From NCBI GenBank assembly GCA_964594125.1, contig CAZQLL010000007.1, forward strand, positions 65,517 to 129,516: DNA of 64,000 nt, given 5' to 3'. How positions within the stretch are numbered: position 1 is the first letter of the stretch; the number at the start of each line of letters is the position of its first letter. Positions 50,052 to 59,222 of the stretch are shown piece after piece. This stretch comes from CAVRZJ01 sp964594125. Lineage in GTDB: Bacteria > Acidobacteriota > Thermoanaerobaculia > Thermoanaerobaculales > Thermoanaerobaculaceae. A model generated the notes under the pieces. It had not been told where the DNA came from. It made no database searches and worked only from the letters and a program-made list of their open reading frames with translations. The translations under genes and the position numbers were made by a program.

Positions 50052-52256
50052 ATGCGGCCCGCGCGGCGTGCCTTCGTCCCGCTCCTGCGGGCGGCGCTTC
50101 CCGGTGCAGCGGTGATCCTGGCGGCGATCCTCGCCCACGAGGCCGGCGCCGCCGAGCCGGCGCCGCGCGTCGCGGCGCGGCGCGTTGCGGCCGGCGACGT
50201 GCGCGTCGACGGCGATCTCTCGGACGCGGCGTGGGCCGGCGCGGCGTGGTTCGACGCGTTCCGCCAGAGCGTGCCCGACTTCGGGCGCCCCGCTACCGAG
50301 ACGACCGCCGTCGCGTTCCTGTTCGACGAGCGCACGGTGTACGTCGCGGTGCGCTGCGACGACTCCGAGCCGGCGCTCATCCGCGCCAGCAAGCTGCGCC
50401 ACCGCGACGAGCCCGACACCGACGACCACGTGCAGGTGATCTTCGACACCTACCGCGACCTCGTGCGCGGCGCCGTCTTCGTCGTCAACCCCAACGGCGC
50501 CAAGGAGGAGGGTCTGGTCAGCGGCTACCAGCGCTACACCTGGAGCTGGGATGAGGTGTGGGAGGCGAAGGCGGCGGTCACGCCGCGCGGGTGGCAGGTG
50601 GAGATCGCGGTGCCGCTGCGGCTGCTGCGTTACGCGGGCGCGCGCCAGCAGGAGTGGGGGGTCAACGTCACGCGGGTGATCCGGCGCACGCAGGAGGAGG
50701 TGTACCTTGCCGCACCGCCGCCGCCGTTCGACATCTCCAGCCTCAACTACGCCGGCACGCTCGCCGGGCTGGAGCTCGGCGAGCGCGCGCGCAACCTGCA
50801 GCTCATCCCGTACGCGCTCGCCGGGACGGTGCAGGAGACGGTGAGCGACGGCAGCGGCCGCGAGACGCGCACGATCCGCGAGCTCGGCGCCGACCTCAAG
50901 TACTCGCTCACCTCCGACCTCACGCTCGACGCGACGTACAACACCGACTTCGCCCAGGTCGAGAGCGACGACGAGCAGGTCAACCTCACGCGCTTCTCGC
51001 TGTTCTACCCGGAGAAGCGCGAGTTCTTCCTCGAGAACGCGAGCCTGTTCTCCTTCGGCAGCTCGAGCGGCCCGGGCGGCACCTCGCTGACGCCGTTCTT
51101 TTCCCGTCGGATCGGGCTCCACCAGGGGCGCACCGTGCCGATCGAGGGCGGCGTCCGCCTCACCGGCAAGGTGGGCCGCCAGGACGTCGGCGTGCTCTCC
51201 GTGCGCACCGACGGCGTCGACTCACTCGGCCTCGACCCCGCCTGGTACACCGTCGCCCGCGTCCGCCGCGACCTCGGCGGGCGCTCGTACGTCGGTGGCA
51301 TCGTCACCGACTCGCGCCGCAACGGCGCCGGCTCGACCACGCTCGGCGCCGACGGCGAGTGGTACTTCACCGACAGCCTGCTGCTGCGCGGCTTCTGCCT
51401 CGCGGTCGACGGCGACGACGGCGATCCCGACGGCGATGCCGTCTCGTACAGCACCGCGCTCGACCTCACCACCGACCCATGGGGGTTCCTGTTCGGCTAC
51501 ACGCTGGTCGAGGAGGGCTTCGCCCCCGACCTCGGCTACGTGCAACGCGACGGGTTCCGCCGCATTGACGCGTCGCTGCGCCGCTCGATCCGGCCGGATC
51601 GATGGGGCATCCGCCGCGTGTCGTTCCGCACGTTCAACAACTGGTACGACTCGCTCGTCCACGACACCCGCGAGAGCTCCCGCCTGAACCTCACCTGCCA
51701 GGTTGAGCTCGAGAGCGGCGACGAGCTGGACATCGCGGTCAACCGCAACTACGAGCGGCTGTTCGAGCCGTTCGAGCTCGACGACGCGCTCGTCTTCGCC
51801 GCCGGCGAGTACACCTACACCAGTGCCGAGCTGCAGTACCGGTCCGAAGAGTCGCGGCGCTGGGGTGTCGAGGCCGAGGCGTCGCTCGGCGAGTTCTACG
51901 ACGGCGACCGCACCCATGTCGAGGCCGGGGTGTGGTGGGTGCTCAGCCGGCACCTGCGCGCCGCCGCGTCGTATGCGCTGTACGACATCGCCGCCGACCA
52001 CGGCGCTCTCGACTGGACGCTGTGGAGCGCCCGCGTCGAGTACATCTTCTCCGCCGCGGTGTCGGCCTCGGCGTACCTGCAGCACAACTCGTCCAGCGGC
52101 GCCGACGTCTACAACGTCCGGCTGCGCTGGATCCTCCCCAACGACTCCGACCTCTTCATCGTGCTCAACGAGCGCCGCGCCGACGCGGCCGCCGCCACCC
52201 CCGCCCCCGCGGGCCGCGACGCCGCCGTGAAGGTGAGTTACAGGTTCTTCCTGTAA
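50052..52256 (+). CDS. DUF5916 protein with CBM9-like N-terminal domain (outer-surface/barrel protein)
   Basis: 734 aa from the ATG at 50052. Signal segment AFVPLLRAALPGAAVILAAILAHEAGAA. Residues ~40-230 form a CBM9-like sandwich (VRVDGDLSDAAWAGAAWFDAFRQ, VAFLFDERTVYVAVRCDDSEP, VNPNGAKEEGLVSGYQRYTWSWDEVWEAKAAV, WQVEIAVPLRLLRY). The rest is the DUF5916 beta-rich region (LGADLKYSLTSDLTLDATYNTDFAQVESDDEQVNLTRFSLFYPEKREFFLENASLFSF) with alternating strands to a terminal VKVSYRFFL, as in outer-membrane barrels. The function is unknown; polymer or metabolite handling at the outer membrane is possible. It is common in Acidobacteriota, Gemmatimonadota and Bacteroidota. Confidence 0.87.
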   Translation: MRPARRAFVPLLRAALPGAAVILAAILAHEAGAAEPAPRVAARRVAAGDVRVDGDLSDAAWAGAAWFDAFRQSVPDFGRPATETTAVAFLFDERTVYVAVRCDDSEPALIRASKLRHRDEPDTDDHVQVIFDTYRDLVRGAVFVVNPNGAKEEGLVSGYQRYTWSWDEVWEAKAAVTPRGWQVEIAVPLRLLRYAGARQQEWGVNVTRVIRRTQEEVYLAAPPPPFDISSLNYAGTLAGLELGERARNLQLIPYALAGTVQETVSDGSGRETRTIRELGADLKYSLTSDLTLDATYNTDFAQVESDDEQVNLTRFSLFYPEKREFFLENASLFSFGSSSGPGGTSLTPFFSRRIGLHQGRTVPIEGGVRLTGKVGRQDVGVLSVRTDGVDSLGLDPAWYTVARVRRDLGGRSYVGGIVTDSRRNGAGSTTLGADGEWYFTDSLLLRGFCLAVDGDDGDPDGDAVSYSTALDLTTDPWGFLFGYTLVEEGFAPDLGYVQRDGFRRIDASLRRSIRPDRWGIRRVSFRTFNNWYDSLVHDTRESSRLNLTCQVELESGDELDIAVNRNYERLFEPFELDDALVFAAGEYTYTSAELQYRSEESRRWGVEAEASLGEFYDGDRTHVEAGVWWVLSRHLRAAASYALYDIAADHGALDWTLWSARVEYIFSAAVSASAYLQHNSSSGADVYNVRLRWILPNDSDLFIVLNERRADAAAATPAPAGRDAAVKVSYRFFL

Positions 52257-52266
52257 CGGGGCGCTC

Positions 52267-54171
52267 TCACCGCGCCCACGGCGCGGCGGCCCGCGGCGGT
52301 TGGACGCCGGCGAGGCGGGAGACCATTGCGGCGACCTCGGTGAGCGACGCCTCGGCGCGGCGGCGGCGGGGGACGGCGGCGCCGCGCGCCAGCAGGACGC
52401 CGTGCATCTCGGGGTGGTGGCTGCGGAAGCCGTGCTGGCCGGGGTAGGCGGCGGGCTCGTGGAGCGCGCCGCCGATGCCGCCGGTGACCGCGATCCCCGG
52501 CCGCATGAACAGCACGAGGTCGCCGCTGTTGGGGCTGTCGAGGCCGGCGGCGGCGAGCTGCTCGCGGGTGAGCGCGGCCTCGACCATCGGCTCGCCGGCG
52601 AGCTCGAGGGCGGCGAACGCGCGCGCCGCCGACGCCACGACCTCGCCGACGCGCTCCGGCGGCACCACGCCGGCCGGCGCGCGGGCGGCCCGGTTGACGT
52701 AGAGGTGGGCGCAGCCGCCCGACGCCACGGCGACCACCTGCGAGGCGTCGTCGACGATCCGGCGGCCGCCGCGCTCGACCGCCTCGGCGAGGCCGGCGCG
52801 GCGCAGCACCTCGTTGCCGTTCACGGTCTCCCAGATCGGCGCGACGCCGTGGTCCGACACCACGACGAGGGCGTCGGAAGAGAGGTCGAGGGCGCGCGCG
52901 AGGTCGGCGACCGCCGCGTCGGCGATCAGGTACGTCTCGTCGACGGCGCGCGCCGCGGTGGCGGCGAGGCCCTCGGAGTAGCGCGCCTGCCGCGGGTCGG
53001 CGATCGTCAGGGCGTGCTGCGCCTCGTCGACGGCCGGCTGGTAGGCGAGCAGCACGTCGAACGGCTCGTGCGCGACCACGGCGCGGGCGCACGCGGAGAA
53101 GAACTCCGTGAAGCGGCGCGCCTGCGCGAGGTAGTCGTCGAGGCCGATCCCCGGCGTGCCGTCGATCCCCTGCGCGAGCGCGCGGTCGTCGGCCGGCCCC
53201 GGCCAGAACCCCGCCTCGCGGTCGAGGCGCTCGCGGAACGCGCGCGGGTAGGCGTCGGTCGCGTGGAACGCGCCGCGGTAGATGCGCACCCGCGCGAGAT
53301 CGGGGCCGAGCTCCTGCAGCAGGCACCACGCGCCGACCAGGCGGGCGCCGCCGTCGGGGTGAAGCGCCCGCACGGCGAGCGGGAACCACCCGCCGGCGCG
53401 CACGGTGGCGAGCACGCCGTTGCCGAGGTCGCCGTCGTCGTCGACGAGCAGCGCGTCGTAGGCGGCGACGCCGTCGTCGGAGGTGTCGGCCGCGACCAGG
53501 GTGAACTCCGCGCTGGGGACGCCGGCTTCGCCGGCGAACACCACCTGCAGCGAGGCGCGCTTGAGCGGCGCGAGCGACAGCGGCGCCCCCGGCGGCGTGC
53601 CGATGGGAGCGAACGCCGCGCCGGCGAGCGCCACGACCTGCGCCGGCGCCGCCGTATCGGCCCAGGCCATGCCGAAGTCGGCACGCCGCTCGCTGCCGCG
53701 GCCGTCGCACGTCGGGAACGCGAGCGCGCCGACGCGCCTGCCCTGCCGGCGGAGCGACACCCACAGCGGCTCGGCGCCGAGCGGCGCGTCGAACCCGGAG
53801 AGCGAGCGGCCGGGCGGCGAGCCGGGCGCGCGGAAGTGGTTGGAGACGATGCCGGTCACGCCGGGAGGTGCGCCGGTGGCGATCGTCGCATGGTTGACCG
53901 CGGTGAGGGTCGGCTCCACCGGGATCGCGCGCTCGACGACGTAGCCCCAGCTCTCGAACGCCGCGAGCCCGGCCTGGTCGTTGTAGGCGCGCCGGCCGAG
54001 GAGGCGGCGGTGGCGGGTGGCGGCGAGGCCGTCGACCGAGAGCAGGACGACCCGCCGTGCGGCGGCGTGCAGCTCGCCGCGGGGGCGCGGCTGGCTCACC
54101 GGCGCGCTGGCGCCGCAGCCGAACGCGGCCGTCGCGACGGCCAGGGCCGGAAGCACGGGGGGCATGCGCAT
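52267..54171 (-). CDS. Exported alkaline-phosphatase-superfamily protein (type I phosphodiesterase/nucleotide pyrophosphatase-like)
   Basis: 634 aa from the ATG at 54171. The N-terminus MRMPPVLPALAVATAAFGCGAS has a hydrophobic stretch and a Cys in weak lipobox context (AFGC). Metal/nucleophile motifs: VVLLSVDGLAATR, PTLTAVNHATIATGAPPGVTGIVSNHF (Thr in the nucleophile position), DALVVVSDHGVAPIWETVNGNEVL and HPEMHGVLLARG. The domain fits PF01663-type phosphodiesterases. A DDDGDLGNGV segment near residue 245 looks like an inserted Ca-binding-like loop. Sitting directly before the pst operon, a phosphate-scavenging job is plausible but not shown. Confidence 0.85.
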   Translation of the reverse strand: MRMPPVLPALAVATAAFGCGASAPVSQPRPRGELHAAARRVVLLSVDGLAATRHRRLLGRRAYNDQAGLAAFESWGYVVERAIPVEPTLTAVNHATIATGAPPGVTGIVSNHFRAPGSPPGRSLSGFDAPLGAEPLWVSLRRQGRRVGALAFPTCDGRGSERRADFGMAWADTAAPAQVVALAGAAFAPIGTPPGAPLSLAPLKRASLQVVFAGEAGVPSAEFTLVAADTSDDGVAAYDALLVDDDGDLGNGVLATVRAGGWFPLAVRALHPDGGARLVGAWCLLQELGPDLARVRIYRGAFHATDAYPRAFRERLDREAGFWPGPADDRALAQGIDGTPGIGLDDYLAQARRFTEFFSACARAVVAHEPFDVLLAYQPAVDEAQHALTIADPRQARYSEGLAATAARAVDETYLIADAAVADLARALDLSSDALVVVSDHGVAPIWETVNGNEVLRRAGLAEAVERGGRRIVDDASQVVAVASGGCAHLYVNRAARAPAGVVPPERVGEVVASAARAFAALELAGEPMVEAALTREQLAAAGLDSPNSGDLVLFMRPGIAVTGGIGGALHEPAAYPGQHGFRSHHPEMHGVLLARGAAVPRRRRAEASLTEVAAMVSRLAGVQPPRAAAPWAR

Positions 54172-54244
54172 CCCCGCAGTGTAGGCCCCCGCGGCGCCAG
54201 GAGGAACCCGCGCAACGCCGCCCCGGCCGTGCTTGTCGCCGCGG

Positions 54245-54262
54245 CTTCACAAATTCTTCACA
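54245..54262 (+). promoter_or_regulatory. Pho box (PhoB-binding site) ahead of pstS
   Basis: Two 7-bp direct repeats CTTCACA separated by exactly 4 bp (AATT), the architecture of the PhoB box (CTGTCAT-N4-CTGTCAT). A possible -10 (TACGGT, 54272-54277) follows at the spacing usual for Pho promoters. It lies 53 bp before the pstS start. The phoB gene is at the end of the same operon, predicting positive autoregulation. Confidence 0.75.
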
Positions 54263-54314
54263 CCTGTGACGTACGGTCGGCAAGGCGGCAGGATAGCCGC
54301 CAGGAGGTTCACCC

Positions 54315-55286
54315 GTGAGGCCGCCTCTCGCTCTCTGCTCCGTTCTCGCTCTCGTTGCTGCCGGCGCACCCGTCGCCGCCCAGCCGGTCAAGGTCGACCC
54401 GGCGATCCCCGCGTACCAGCGCCAGGCCGCCGTGTCGGGCACTCTGAGCTCGGTCGGCTCCGACACGATGAACAACCTGATGACCCTGTGGGCCGAGGGG
54501 TTCGCCCGCGTGCACCCGAACGTCCGCATCCAGGTCGAGGGCAAGGGCTCCTCGACCGCGCCGCCGGCGCTCATCGCCGGCACCGCCCAGCTCGGACCGA
54601 TGTCGCGCGAGATGAAGGACTCCGAACTCGACGCCGTCGAGGAGAAGTACGGCTTCCCGGCGACCCAGATCATCACCGCGATCGATGTTCTCGCGGTGTA
54701 CGTCAACAAGGACAACCCGATCGCCTCGCTGTCGCTGCCCGAGATCGATGCGATCTTCTCGAAGACGCGCAAGGGCGGCTTTCCCACCGAGCTCACCACC
54801 TGGGGCCAGCTCGGACTCAAGGGGAGCTGGGCGAAGAGCCCGATCTCCCTGTACGGCCGCAACTCCGCGTCCGGCACCTACGGCTACTTCAAGGAGCACG
54901 CGCTGTTCAAGGGCGACTTCAAGGACACGGTGAAGGAGCAACCGGGATCCGCCTCGGTCGTCCAGGGGATCACCGAGGACGCCCACGGCATCGGCTACTC
55001 CGGGATCGGCTACCGCACCTCGGGCGTGCGCGCCCTGCCGCTCGCGGCGAAGGTCGGCGGCGCCGTCTACGAGCCGACCTACGAGAACTCCCTGTCGCGG
55101 CAGTACCCCCTCTCGCGCTACCTGTACACCTACGTGGTTCGCGACCCGCGCAAGCCGATGGACCCGCTGACGCGCGAGTTCCTCCGCTTCGTGCTCTCGC
55201 AGCAGGGGCAGGAGGTCGTGGTCAAGGACGGCTACCTACCGCTCCCCGCCCCGGTGGTCGCGCAGGAGCTGGCGAAGCTCGACTGA
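54315..55286 (+). CDS. pstS: Phosphate-binding protein PstS
   Basis: 323 aa. The GTG start has AGGAGG 7 nt upstream. Signal peptide LALCSVLALVAAGAPVAAQ. The type II periplasmic-binding fold has the phosphate-loop pattern SVGSDTMNNLMTLWAEGFARVHPNVRIQVEGKGSSTAPPALIAGTAQLGPMSREM, then LYGRNSASGTYGYFKEHAL (second phosphate loop) and ITEDAHGIGYSGIGY. It captures phosphate for PstCAB. It is the first gene of an eight-gene operon, 178 bp ahead of pstC. Confidence 0.95.
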   Translation: MRPPLALCSVLALVAAGAPVAAQPVKVDPAIPAYQRQAAVSGTLSSVGSDTMNNLMTLWAEGFARVHPNVRIQVEGKGSSTAPPALIAGTAQLGPMSREMKDSELDAVEEKYGFPATQIITAIDVLAVYVNKDNPIASLSLPEIDAIFSKTRKGGFPTELTTWGQLGLKGSWAKSPISLYGRNSASGTYGYFKEHALFKGDFKDTVKEQPGSASVVQGITEDAHGIGYSGIGYRTSGVRALPLAAKVGGAVYEPTYENSLSRQYPLSRYLYTYVVRDPRKPMDPLTREFLRFVLSQQGQEVVVKDGYLPLPAPVVAQELAKLD

Positions 55287-55423
55287 CCGCGCGTACGATC
55301 GAGCAGGCAATGAGGCACGCGGTGAGGACCGATCGCACTCCCTCGCTGTCGGGGCTCCGGCCTCCGGGCTCCGCCGCCTGCGAGCCGTGCTCCCGGCTGC
55401 GCCTCGGCACCGCGCCGTCCTCT

Positions 55424-55465
55424 CGAACCACGAACCACGAGCCGCGAGTCACGGTCCATCAGCCA
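55424..55465. repeat. Degenerate tandem heptamer, six units, running into the pstC start codon
   Basis: Units: CGAACCA, CGAACCA, CGAGCCG, CGAGTCA, CGGTCCA, TCAGCCA. The last base is the A of the pstC ATG. No Shine-Dalgarno sequence precedes pstC, so the array occupies the place of a ribosome site. Confidence 0.65.
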
Positions 55466-57615
55466 TGACCCCGCTTCGCACCGAACGGCTGCGGCGCGCC
55501 CGCGCGATCGACCGCGTGGTCGCGGCCGCGATCACCGCAGGCGGCTCGCTGATCCTGCTCGCCGTCGCGTTCCTCGTGGTGTTCCTCGTCGGCGAGTGCC
55601 TGCCGCTGCTCGGCCGCGGCGGCATCACCGCGCAGCCGGCGGCGCCCGGGCCGCCGGCGGTGGTCGCCGCGAGCGAGGACGAGTACCGCGAGAACGTGAT
55701 CGCGCTGACCGCCGACGGCGCATTCCACCTCATCGGCCGCGGCGGCGCCACGAACGGCCCGCCCGCCGAGGGCGCCGCGGCGCCGCTGCGCCAGGGGCGC
55801 ACCTCGGCGGACGGGCGGCTCTTCGCGGCGGTCGACGCCGACGACCGCGTCCACGTGTGGTCGGTGCGGATGCGCGTCCGCTGGGAAGGCGAGCAGCGCG
55901 TGCTGGCGCCGCAGGTGCGGCGGGTGCTGTCGGCGCCGCTGCCGCCCGGCGCGCAGGTGCTGGCGGCAGCCGGCAGCGGCGGCGCGGCGACGCTGGTGGT
56001 CGCCGCGGACGGCGGCGCGCTCCTGCTGCGCGGCGACGCGGACGCAACGAGCTCGGCGCCGCTGGCCGGCGCGGCGGCGCCGGTCGCCGCCGCACTGGCG
56101 GGGGATGGGACGCAGGCGTGGGTGGGCACGGCGCGCCGGCTGCTCTTCTACCAGACCGACGGCGGCGCGCCGCCGGCCGCGGTCGCCGAGGCGCCGCTGG
56201 CCGCCGCGCCCACCGCGATGGCGATGGTGCTCGGCGACGTCACGTGCCTGGTCGGGGACGGCGCCGGCGCGGTGGCGGCCTGGCAGGCGGTCGCCGGAGG
56301 TGTGGCCGGGACGCGGCGCCTCGAGCGCTCCGCGACGTTCGCCGGCGAGGCGGCGGTCGCGGCGCTGGCGCCGTCGCAGCGCGACAAGGTGTTCGCGATC
56401 CTGCGCGGCGGCACCGTCGAGGTGGCGCACCTGACCAGCCGGCGCGTGCTGCTCGCCGTGCCGGCCGGCGCCGCGCGGCTGGTCGCCCTCGGCATCTCGC
56501 CGCGGCGCGACGGCCTGTTCGCGGTCGCGGAGAACGGCGGCGTCCAGCGCTGGGAGCTCTCCGTACCGCACCCCGAGGCGAGTGCGGCGACGCTGTTCTC
56601 GCCGGTGCGCTACGAGGGGTTCACGAAGCCCGAGCTGGTGTGGCAGTCGACCGGCGGCACCAGCGACTTCGAGCCGAAGCTGTCGCTCGTGCCGCTGATC
56701 ATGGGCACGTTCAAGGGCGCGCTGTACGCGCTGCTGTTCTCGGCGCCGTGCGCGCTGGGAGCGGCGCTGTACGTCAGCCAGTTCGCGCCGCCGCGCGTGC
56801 GCGCCGTCACCAAGCCGGTGGTGGAGCTGATGGCGGCGCTGCCGTCGGTCGTGGTGGGGTTCCTCGCCGCACTGTTCCTCGCGCCGTTGCTCGAGCGCCA
56901 CCTGGTCGGCGTGCTCGCCCTCGTCGTCGCGCTGCCGCTCGCCGTCGCCGCCGCCGGCGCCGCCTGGGGGGCGCTGCCGCTGCGCCACCGCCGCCGCCTC
57001 GGCCGCGGCGGCGAGCTGGCGGCCATCGGCGCGGTGCTGGCGGCGACGGTCGCCGCCGTCCTCGCGCTCGACGGGCCGCTCCACCGCGCGCTGTTCGGCG
57101 GCGACTTCCGCCACTGGCTGCTCGAGTCGGCGGGTGTGGCGTTCGACCAGCGCAACGCCGTCGTCGTCGGCTTCGCGCTCGGCTTCGCGGTGATCCCGAT
57201 CATCTTCACCCTCGCCGAGGACGCGTTCTCCAACGTGCCGCCGAGCCTGGTGTCGGCGTCGCTGGCGCTCGGCGCGACGCGCTGGCAGGCGGCGCGCACG
57301 GTGGTGCTGCCGGCCGCCAGCCCGGGGCTGTTCGCCGCCGTGATGACCGGGCTCGGGCGCGCCGTCGGCGAGACAATGATCGTGCTCATGGCGACCGGCA
57401 ACACGCCGATCCTGTCGCTGTCGCCGTTCGACGGGATGCGCACGATGGCCGCCTGCATCGCGGTCGAGCTGCCGGAGGCGCCGTACGGCGGTACCTTGTA
57501 CCGCGTGTTGATCCTCACCGCTCTCCTGCTGTTCGCGATGACGTTCGTGCTCAACACGGTGGCCGTGGTGGTCTCCGCCCGCCTGCGGGCGCGCTTCGGA
57601 AGGCTGGCGGCATGA
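55465..57615 (+). CDS. pstC: Phosphate ABC transporter permease PstC, long form
   Basis: 716 aa from the ATG at 55465, about twice the length of E. coli PstC. An N-terminal membrane segment (ITAGGSLILLAVAFLVVFLVGECLPLL) is followed by a ~340-residue soluble insertion with WD/beta-propeller-like strands (DGRLFAAVDADDRVHVWSVRM, DGLFAVAENGGVQRWELS). The true permease part begins near residue 410: PLIMGTFKGALYALLFSAPCALGAALYVSQFA, ELMAALPSVVVGFLAALFLAPLL and the EAA-like loop SASLALGATRWQAARTVVLPAASPGLFAAVMTGLGRAVGETMIV. Long PstC forms occur in pseudomonads. The stop overlaps the pstA ATG. Confidence 0.93.
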   Translation: MTPLRTERLRRARAIDRVVAAAITAGGSLILLAVAFLVVFLVGECLPLLGRGGITAQPAAPGPPAVVAASEDEYRENVIALTADGAFHLIGRGGATNGPPAEGAAAPLRQGRTSADGRLFAAVDADDRVHVWSVRMRVRWEGEQRVLAPQVRRVLSAPLPPGAQVLAAAGSGGAATLVVAADGGALLLRGDADATSSAPLAGAAAPVAAALAGDGTQAWVGTARRLLFYQTDGGAPPAAVAEAPLAAAPTAMAMVLGDVTCLVGDGAGAVAAWQAVAGGVAGTRRLERSATFAGEAAVAALAPSQRDKVFAILRGGTVEVAHLTSRRVLLAVPAGAARLVALGISPRRDGLFAVAENGGVQRWELSVPHPEASAATLFSPVRYEGFTKPELVWQSTGGTSDFEPKLSLVPLIMGTFKGALYALLFSAPCALGAALYVSQFAPPRVRAVTKPVVELMAALPSVVVGFLAALFLAPLLERHLVGVLALVVALPLAVAAAGAAWGALPLRHRRRLGRGGELAAIGAVLAATVAAVLALDGPLHRALFGGDFRHWLLESAGVAFDQRNAVVVGFALGFAVIPIIFTLAEDAFSNVPPSLVSASLALGATRWQAARTVVLPAASPGLFAAVMTGLGRAVGETMIVLMATGNTPILSLSPFDGMRTMAACIAVELPEAPYGGTLYRVLILTALLLFAMTFVLNTVAVVVSARLRARFGRLAA

Positions 57616-59222
57616 ACGGGCTACGCGCCTGGCTCGCCGAGGGGACGTCGCAGCGCTGGCTGACCGGGGCAGCCCTGCTGCTCGCGCTGGCGATGATCGC
57701 CGGTCTGGTGACCGTGGTCATCGACGTGGCGGCCGGGTTCTTCTGGCCCCAGCCGATCGTCGCGCTCACGCTCGCCGACGGCCGAGCGCTGCTCGGCGAG
57801 GAGGCCGGCCGCGAGGCGGACCCGGCGGCGCCCGGCAGCACCCGCGTGCGCATGAAGGTGGGCAACCGCGATGTCGGCAGCGCCGACTTCGTCTGGGTGC
57901 GCGAGGGCGAGATCGCCTCACGCGCGCTGCCGGCGGACGCCTGGCTGGTCGAGCGCCGCGAGTACGGCCCGTTCTTCGGTTACCCGGTCGAGCTCGATCT
58001 CGGCGAGACCCGGATGCCGGCCGCCGCCGCCGGCTTCGCCGATGCGGTCGAACGCGAGGTCGACCGCCGCGCCCGCCTGCTCGGCGACCGCGAGCGGGTG
58101 CTGCGCAAGGCTGCCGAGCTCCACCTGCCGGTCGCGCGCCTCGTGCAGCGGCTGGCCGCCGCCGAGCGGCGGGGCGCCGCCGACGGCGAGGTGCGGCGCG
58201 CGCTCGAGCAGGCGCGCGCGCGCGAGCAGGAGGGGTCGGCGCCGCTCCTGAAGCGGCTCGCCGAGATCGACGCCGAGCTCGCCGTCGGTTCGCTGGTGAT
58301 GCGTACCGCCGACGGCGGCGAGCGCCCGCTCCCCCTCGCCAAGGTCGTGCGCGCGGTGCCCGCCAACGTCCTCGGCGGCGGCGCGAAGTCGGCGCTGTAC
58401 GTGGCTCGGTGGTGGGAGTTCCTCGGCGGGCAGCCGCGCGAATCGAACACCGAGGGCGGGATCTTCCCGGCGCTGTTCGGCACCGCGCTGATGGTGCTGT
58501 TGATGACGCTGGTGGTGGTGCCGCTCGGCGTCGTCACCGCGGTCTACCTCAACGAGTACGCGCGCGACAGCGCGTTCACCCGGGCGGTGCGCCTGGCGCT
58601 CGCCAACCTCGCGGGCGTGCCGTCGATCGTGTTCGGCGCGTTCGGCCTCGCGTTCCTCGTCTACACGGTGGGCGGCGGCATCGACCGCGCCTTCTTCGCC
58701 GACGCCCTGCCGACGCCGACGTTCGGCACCGGCGGCATCCTGTGGGCGTCGCTCACGCTCGCCCTGCTCACCGTGCCGGTGGTGGTGATCGCCACCGAGG
58801 AGGGGCTGCAGTCGGTGCCGCAGGCGGTGCGCGACGGCGCCCGCGCGCTCGGGGCGACGCGCGCGCAGACGCTGCGGCGCGTCGTGCTGCCGTACGCGCT
58901 GCCGGGGATCCTCACCGGTACCATCCTCGCCGTCGCGCGCGGCGCCGGCGAGGTGGCGCCGCTGATGCTCACGGGCGTCGTCAAGCTGGCGCCCGACCTG
59001 CCGCTCGACGGCGTGCCGCCGTTCCTCCACCTCGAACGCAAGTTCATGCACCTGGGGTTCCACATCTACGACGTCGGCTTCCAGTCGCCGAACGTCGAGG
59101 CGGCGAAGCCGACGGTCTACGCCACGGTGCTCGTCCTGCTGCTGCTGGTGGTGGCGCTCAACATCACGGCGATCGTGCTGCGCAACCGCTTGCGCCGCAC
59201 CCTGCGGAGCTCCGCGGTATGA
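57612..59222 (+). CDS. pstA: Phosphate ABC transporter permease PstA, long form
   Basis: 536 aa (ATGA overlap with pstC). The N-terminal membrane helix is followed by a ~260-residue insertion that includes a charged coiled-coil (LLGDRERVLRKAAELHLPVARLVQRLAAAERRGAADGEVRRALEQ). The permease domain follows: NTEGGIFPALFGTALMVLLMTLVVVPLGVVTAVYLNEYA, NLAGVPSIVFGAFGLAFLVY and RDGARALGATRAQTLRRVVLPYALPGILTGTILAVARGAGEVAPLMLTG. It pairs with PstC, which has its own large insertion. The stop overlaps pstB. Confidence 0.94.
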   Translation: MNGLRAWLAEGTSQRWLTGAALLLALAMIAGLVTVVIDVAAGFFWPQPIVALTLADGRALLGEEAGREADPAAPGSTRVRMKVGNRDVGSADFVWVREGEIASRALPADAWLVERREYGPFFGYPVELDLGETRMPAAAAGFADAVEREVDRRARLLGDRERVLRKAAELHLPVARLVQRLAAAERRGAADGEVRRALEQARAREQEGSAPLLKRLAEIDAELAVGSLVMRTADGGERPLPLAKVVRAVPANVLGGGAKSALYVARWWEFLGGQPRESNTEGGIFPALFGTALMVLLMTLVVVPLGVVTAVYLNEYARDSAFTRAVRLALANLAGVPSIVFGAFGLAFLVYTVGGGIDRAFFADALPTPTFGTGGILWASLTLALLTVPVVVIATEEGLQSVPQAVRDGARALGATRAQTLRRVVLPYALPGILTGTILAVARGAGEVAPLMLTGVVKLAPDLPLDGVPPFLHLERKFMHLGFHIYDVGFQSPNVEAAKPTVYATVLVLLLLVVALNITAIVLRNRLRRTLRSSAV

